A stretch of 64,000 bases of DNA. Origin: Armillaria gallica. Lineage: Eukaryota; Basidiomycota; Agaricomycetes; Agaricales; Physalacriaceae. How positions within the stretch are numbered: the first letter of the stretch is position 1; every line of letters starts with the position of its first letter. Under the pieces are notes generated by a model. The model was not told where the DNA came from. It made no database searches and worked only from the letters and a program-made list of their open reading frames with translations. The translations under genes and the position numbers were made by a program. Below are positions 58,150 to 64,000 of the stretch, one piece after another. Where the stretch lies: contig JBANDB010000019.1 in assembly GCA_037576215.1 (NCBI GenBank), forward strand, positions 813,501 through 877,500, given 5' to 3'.

Positions 58150-59540
58150 CTCCTTCGACTCGCTGAGAGTCGGAAGAACCGGTCTGGTCCATGAGCAGAG
58201 CAGGGCTTCACAAACACCCTCACAAGCTTGAAGATACTTGATAGTACCCTGCGCAGTGTGTTGGTGACAGGGAAACACCCAAAGCTGGACTCTGAATGTA
58301 CGCAAGTTCAACTGGAGAAGAGGAGGTAAAGTCGCTAGGCGAGTCCTCAGCGACTTCTAAATCTGGATGGCCTCTGGTTCGATTCCCGGTCATGACCACT
58401 CCCTGAAGAGATGTGCGACAATTACACAGGTCCTGACGTGCTATACAAAAAATCCGAATCAGTAAAAGCACGATCAGATAATAATGGTGGACTGATGATA
58501 ATTCATTACAAAGCCATCACATTCGCAGCTGACTTTGTTGTGCAGCCAAGTTCGCATCCAAGGTGTTCTTGTGTCCATACAGCAAGTATTCGTACCGGAT
58601 ACACTGCGATTGGTCTTCCTCGATGCAAGCAAAATGAGTATGAGCTTGTATTGCGTTTTCGGGGGGAGAACTGCCTTTGGAGTCAGTATGGAATCCAATG
58701 AGATCTTTACCGGTCACAATCAAGCTGCGGAATATTGAGAGATGGGACCTCAATGTTCATCAGAGTAAAGACAGAGCGAGCTGACGATGAGTTGGCCAAA
58801 GTTGAGGAGAACGTTGTCGACTGATAGTCCACTACAAAAATGGGATCAGTCTGAGGTGTATTGCCTCATAAATGAAGGTAACATACACAGATTTGTTGGC
58901 GAATTCGAAACTAAACGCGCAGAGTTTCGCAGCATCCTTGAGTATCATTGATTCAATGTCACCTCCTGGATCCTGACCCGTGCGATGACCTTCATAGCAA
59001 CGATAAGTGGCAGCCAATATCTGTGACGAACCAAAACTGTTAGAAGGTCTATCCCTCTCTCTGTCCAGGACACGGGAACGCACTGGTATTGCTCTTCATC
59101 ATCCCTCTCTTATAGTCCATCCCCATCCAGAAATTCACTGCAATATCCAAGTCATTAAGAGCCTCAAGTCAGATGCACAACCACTTGCCTGATATTTGTC
59201 ACTTCCTGCATATTCTCCATGAGAACAACACGAACAACTGAAGCGCTGAAATTCAGTGCTACATAGTGAACGCCAGTGACAAGAGAGGAAAACTGTGGGA
59301 ACGTTCTCTCTCGGCTAGATTTGTTGGCCGAATTTCTTGACTCCCCTAAATCCACAGCTTGAGGAGATAAGCAATTTCATGCCTGATCCTCCTGCCATCA
59401 AAATTTCACACCTTTTTCTCTTGCTTGCTATCCATTGAGCCTTCATACCTGCACCAGCTGAAATTAGTATTCTTGTTTACTTCTCACCAGATGTTTTCTG
59501 CTGCTGCACTTACCTTTTACATGCGCCTCACATTCTAAAT
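58150..59540 (-). repeat. Dispersed repeat copy 9, a mosaic copy
   Basis: B-box GGTTCGATTCC at 58376-58386, preceded by the perfect arms AGTCGCT / AGCGACT. From 58530 outward it is essentially identical to copy 5, while 58250-58480 resembles copies 1 and 10 (ACAATTACACAGGTCCTGAC). It sits upstream of the 57926 F-box copy and is the left inverted flank of cassette 3. Confidence 0.9.
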
Positions 59541-61075
59541 ACAGCGGGCTCTTTTCCATCAAGAATTCAGGCCAAACTCATAGGCATGCAGGGCCTGGGC
59601 TACAGTTAATATCAATCACATGCATCGGTGTCTGATCCGAGTTCTGTCTCTGCGGCCGTGTGCACTGCATGACTCACCCAGATACCATTCCTCAACTCGC
59701 ATCGTTTTCAATGTTCGAGGCCTGTGATGAATGTGACTTCCCGATGTTATGTCGCTGACTATCGAACTCCACTAATCGCTTCTTCCTTGATGCCTCAAGT
59801 GTCGGGCGTTGCCGTGGGCAGTCTCCCCGATCTTTCTTTGTTGGTTTGTTTTAGGCAAATCTTTCATGCAGAGCATATAAATGCCTTTTCCTGAAAATTT
59901 CGAATCCATTTCTCACCCATCATCATAATGTCTACCTCCCCAAGAAATGCTTCCATTCAGCCTTCTGGTCCTCATCTCTCCAACATTCAAGGAGTACCCA
60001 TCAACAATGTATCCTTGTCTGGTCCAAATGGAGACCACCTTTCCCCCCCAAGACTCATCGCAGTGAGTGTCACTCTTTTTCTCGTCGACCTCGCTGCTTA
60101 CTTATTGCATCTTTTAGGCCCCCATTCCTCATGTCTTGGTACTGTCTTTTGTTGTAGCCAGTCTTCCCTTGTTTTGAACATTTCTTTGTAGTTTCAATCT
60201 GTCGCCACCCACCCCTCATTCCCAGTCGCTGAAGCTTCTCCTTCCTCTGACTCAGGTGACATGAGTCACTCGCTATCATCTCTCCTGGTGTGTTTATCCA
60301 TTGACATCTGTGAACTAGTTGCCCATCACATCCTAGAATCGTGCTGTCAATGATACCAACATTCAACGCTTGCAGACCAGGATCAAATTCCTGTATCAAG
60401 CATTAAACTGTCGTAAAGCCAAGGTACGTCCATTGGTACGTGTTGTATTGACCTAGTTGTTGAGTCTCTTTGCAGGATAGAACCTCCGAAGCTGAATTTT
60501 GCAGACGGCTCGCCAAAGAGATAGCCAAAGTAGACAATGAATGCCAGAAGGAGGTAAGGTTACCATATGTCCTCTCCCCCTACTCTCATTGCGATTCTAG
60601 TATGACATGAAAATCCAAACTATTCAAGACAATTTTCTGCTTGGTGTATGTATTTCACCACTTAGCTGCATGTTTCTCTTTCTTATCACATCCCTTCAAG
60701 TTGTATCGGGGTTTGACTCGCAATATGGAAACTGGGAACCTCCCTGGTCACCCAGCATCATCTATCCCTGAGCTCCGGGACAAGATTATGGAGCAAAGAT
60801 TAGAACTCTCATGCAAGGATCAGCATATTCTGGACTTGGAGTCGCGAGAGGAAGATTTGCAAAGGATTCTCCAGGAGGCAACCAGGCGAGTTGCTGATGC
60901 AGAACAGCTGAGCAGAGACAAGTTGGCTCAAGTGCAAAGTGTCATTGCCAGATTGTTGTCTTGAGTTGTTTGCGTTTTACATAGTTCATCTGAGTCTTCC
61001 ATTTGTATGTTTTACTGTACCGGTCCTTTTCCTAATCAATGTTTGCACTAAGTAGTGTCATGTCATCGATACATT
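58530..61075. repeat. Inverted duplicate block B, essentially identical to 34470-37020
   Basis: Reverse complement of block A with only two tiny differences noticed. The left edge is near 58525, where three transitions appear within about 20 bp; the right edge is near 61075, where the match drops to 80-85 percent. Confidence 0.85.
59928..60964 (+). CDS. Coiled-coil protein, six exons, 234 aa (inverted duplicate)
   Basis: Exons 59928-60062, 60192-60287, 60337-60423, 60476-60553, 60601-60645 and 60701-60964, all in phase, 235 codons with the TGA stop. The product has the same sequence as the 34578-35617 gene by eye: Ser/Pro-rich N-terminus, then coiled coil with NDTNIQRLQTRIKFLYQALN and a long final helix. 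Identity of exons and introns alike means the pair separated or was homogenised very recently. Function unknown. Confidence 0.75.
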
Positions 61076-62439
61076 ATTTAATTAGGGGCATGGCGGCCCT
61101 TGATGCAAGAAATGGAGAAATTCAAGCGAAAAACCAGTCAACTGATGAGTGGCGATCTCATATCCCATAAATGTAAAGAAAGCGTAGTACAAAAGGGTGA
61201 TCTCCAACATAGCAATCTCACAAAGAAGGAAAGTAGAGCTGATCATCGTAAACCACCTGGAAAATGCTTGGGTCTTTATTAATGGTGTGTACAAGAAAAA
61301 AAGCTTCAACTGACTGACACCATGACATCACAGTTATCATTGTAAGGGGGAATGAATGCTGCGATTGATACGTTTTGTCTGCTTTGCATCTCCGGAGGGG
61401 TGTTGAGATTAAGATGCATTATGAAGGATGCTGAAGTGCTTAGGAGTGATGTGGCATCAGCAGTGATAATCATGGGAGACAACAGAACCACTGTCAAGGT
61501 AGCGGCCGGCCTCATGAGGCCTGATACCCAAATCCAAAGATGCAGAAACCAATCTGCATATATGGGCCTCGAAAGATATTTTAGTATGCATTCTGTGGAT
61601 ATGTTAGAAAGTGAAATTGTGGGAGATGTCCACAAACCATTGCTATCAGCCATGACTGGCCGGTATCCCTATGCTGTGTCCCTGTGCAATTAAGATGAGA
61701 AGGGCAGAAAGCTTCCCTGTGCAGCGGGTTGACTGTTGAATGCCAAGTGATCCTTATCTACTCTGAGCAGCATGCGTCTTCAGACCAGGGCTGGTGACTA
61801 TTCTCAGAGGGAAACAATCACTCCTGCTCAGACTAACAGCACTAGACATGGGTGGTTGCTCCCATTGATGAGAGCTGCTTATCGTTTGCTGAGGCTATCA
61901 AGTAATAGGTATTGTTTTACCATCAAAAGGTAAGGAGATGAAAGTGCACGTATGAGTCGCTATGCAGATATTAAGTGCCTGAGCTGATAAAAGATGTAAA
62001 TCATTGGGTTGTCAATTTGAAATGATTCGGTGAACTGTCCGAATGGCTTTGAGCAAAGACATTCAGAACGATTGTGTATTGCATAAGATCTGATAATTAT
62101 CAGTATGGGTAGTTCGGTCAGAAAGTAGCATACTACATACTTGAATAATTGAACATCACCTGCCAGAGCTTGGGAGAAAGGGAAGCACTGCCTGTCCAGT
62201 CCAGCTTCCGAGTGAATCGGGAGGTGGAGAAAGTGCACTGTTGATTGAATGGGTATGGCGAGATGAAGTTTATGGTAGGATCTAGTCCCTGTGATTGGTC
62301 ACGAAATTGAACAGGGATCATTGTATATGGGACAGCTGGTCGAGAATGACATGGTAAAATGAGGATCATTTTGACCAGCATGGCACATGCCCATGAGTGT
62401 GGCTTAAGTCCTTGAGTGAAGAGGACCCACCATTTTCAG
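61076..62439. other. Right half of cassette-3 cargo, diverged from cassette 2
   Basis: Inverted match to 32960-34470. It includes the open frame at 61352-61693 that parallels 33799-34158, and a segment at 62200-62410 also found at 52900-53150. No intact recognised gene. Confidence 0.5.
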
Positions 62440-63800
62440 AACGTGAGGCATGTGCAAAAGGTAGGTGCAGCAGCAGAAAACATCAAGTCAGAAGTAACAA
62501 GAATATTAATTTCAAGGGTGACATCCAACTGGCGCAAGTTTAAAGGCTCAATGGATAAGTAGCAAGCAAGGGGGAAAAGGCATGAGAAAATGATGGCGGG
62601 AGCCAGATCAGGCATGAAATTGCTTATCTCCTCGAGCCGCAGATTTAGGGGAGTCAAGAAATTTGGCCAACGAATCTAGCCAAGAGAGAACGTTCCCATG
62701 GGTTTCCTCTCTTGTCACCAGTGTTCACTATGTAGCACTGAATTTCAGCACTTCAGTTGTTCGCGTCATCCTCGAGAAGAATATGCAGGAATTGACATAC
62801 CAGATAAGATTGTGTGTCTCACTTGAGGCTTTTACTGACATAGAAATTGCAGTAATTTTGTGGACAGGGATGGATAAGAGAGGGATGATGAAGAGCGATA
62901 CCAGTGCATTCCCGTGTCCTGGACAGATAGAGGGATTGACCTTCTGATGGTTTTCATTCTTCACAGATACCGGCTGCCCCCTTATCGTCGCTATGAAGGT
63001 CATTGCACAGGCCAGGAGCCAACATCAAATCGACGACACTCAAGGATGCTGCGAAGCTCTGGACAGATAGTCTCGATAGTCTCGAATTTGCTGACAAATG
63101 TGTGTGTGTTACCTTCATTTATAAGGAAATGCACCCAGACTGATCCCATTTCTGTAGTGGGCTATCAGTCGACACCATTCTCCTCGACTTTGGCCAACTC
63201 GTTGTCAGTGCGTTCTGTCCTTACTCTGATGAACACTGACATCCCTTCTCTCGATATTTCACAACATGAATGTGACCAGTAAAGATCTCATTGGATTCTG
63301 TACCCATGCCAAAGGCAGTTCCCAATCCCCGAAAAAGCAGTACAGGACTGTATTCATTTCGCTTACGCTGAGGAAGACTAATCGCAGTACATCTGGTACA
63401 AATATTTGCCGTATGGACACAAGAACACAATAGATGGGGACAAGGCTGCACAACAAAGTCAGCTTCGAATGTGATGGCTTCGTAATGAATCATTGTCAGT
63501 TCACCGTTATTACCTGATTGTGCTTTTACTGATTCTGATTTTTTGTATAGCAGACCTGTGTAACTGTCGCACATCTCTTCAGGGAGTGGTCATGACCGGG
63601 ATTCGAACCAGAGGCCATCCCAATTTTGAAGTCGCTGAGGACTTGCCTAGTGACTTTACCTCCTCTTCTCCAGTTGAACTTGCGTACATTCAGAGTCCAG
63701 CTTTGGGTGTTTCCCTGTTCCCATCAAGTATCTTCAAGCTTGCAAGGGTGTTTGGGAAGCCCTGCTCTGCTCATGGACCGGACCAATCCTTCCGACTCTC
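62440..63800 (+). repeat. Dispersed repeat copy 10
   Basis: Starts near GTGCAGCAGCAGAAAACATC and ends GCTCATGGACCGGACC. B-box GGATTCGAACC on plus at 63599-63609. The F-box-side segment is closest to copy 1 (TTCCCATCAAGTATCTTCAA with a shared deletion). It forms the right inverted flank of cassette 3. Confidence 0.9.
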
Positions 63801-63879
63801 ATACAGCGGCAATGCCGCACTGCCTATGTGATCCACTTGATTCGATCTGCGTCCTCCCTTCTTTTCAAAATCGTTGACC

Positions 63880-64000
63880 CAGAATCACCAGGCTCTTCCC
63901 AAATCTCTTCTGTGTAAAAGGAATAGCGCTATCTGACTCCTCCCACTTGTATACCTACTACCTCTCCCAGTGAGCTCCACCTTGTGATTTTTCATCGCTT
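63880..64000 (+). pseudogene. Start of an F-box gene relic, runs off the window
   Basis: CCTCTCCCAGTGAGCTCCACC and TTGTGATTTTTCATC match the F-box start of the relics at 8722-9010 and 15770. Spacing from repeat copy 10 is the same as in the other pairs. State beyond 64000 unknown. Confidence 0.65.

Noticed and set aside
9442..63574. Many 60-120-codon ORFs inside the repeat copies
   Set aside because: They recur because the repeat recurs; frames overlap on both strands, start codons vary and frameshifts differ between copies. No single frame is preserved in all ten.
9320..63609. B-box-like GGTTCGAATCC sites as functional tRNA genes
   Set aside because: No acceptor stem partner and no complete cloverleaf can be drawn; the anticodon-like arm is mismatched. 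They are tRNA-like parts of a repeat, not tRNA genes.
1..64000. CRISPR array, prokaryotic operons, phage genes
   Set aside because: Spliced genes throughout and no short regularly spaced repeat/spacer series; the DNA is eukaryotic.

Overview
This window looks like nuclear DNA of a basidiomycete fungus, most likely an agaricomycete; I cannot name the species. The evidence is many short introns (about 40-60 nt, GTRNGY to YAG) interrupting compact genes, a Plavaka/Tnp2-type transposase relic, F-box genes in several copies, and an Spt5-like NGN/KOW gene of a kind expanded in agaricomycetes. It is repeat-dominated accessory DNA with few intact genes.

Layout. 1-2110: two inverted LTR-like arms. 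2.2-8.7 kb: weak ORFs, a GTGTTT/AAACAC-rich patch and short tandem repeats. 8.7-16.2 kb: a cassette in which two inverted copies of a dispersed ~1.3-kb repeat enclose a WD40-type gene and a divergent Pro/Asn-rich gene, with F-box relics outside both repeats. 16.7-23.3 kb: a decayed Plavaka transposase, then fragments of a multi-exon gene. 23.4-26.5 kb: repeat copy plus an intact F-box gene (498 codons plus stop). 27.6-31.9 kb: a seven-exon Spt5-like gene with one in-frame TGA, convergent with a broken coiled-coil gene. 31.9-38.8 kb: a second inverted-repeat cassette holding a 234-aa coiled-coil gene, then a second F-box gene. 39.3-45.5 kb: further repeat copies, two gene fragments, a collapsed copy of the first cassette and an internally deleted F-box gene. 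46.4-50.1 kb: a small membrane-protein gene, a 588-bp TIR element and a splice-damaged paralogue of a gene at 54-55 kb. 51.5-56.1 kb: repeat copy 8, the intact paralogue and a small Arg-rich leader protein. 56.4-64 kb: an inverted copy of the 32-38 kb cassette, about 2.5 kb of it essentially identical.

The main result is the repeat system. Ten copies of one repeat each carry a tRNA-like B-box (GGTTCGAATCC and variants). Seven sit directly upstream of an F-box gene or relic, in the F-box-sense orientation. Copies pair as inverted repeats around gene cargo three times, and the same cargo occurs in both orientations. The patchwork of near-identical and diverged blocks points to recombination or gene conversion among copies. 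Eight premature stops, seven TGA and one TAG, can each be explained by one C:G to T:A transition, as expected where duplicated DNA is methylated or RIP-like mutated. Exon models were derived by eye from splice signals and frame continuity; family names rest on recognised motifs, not database searches.
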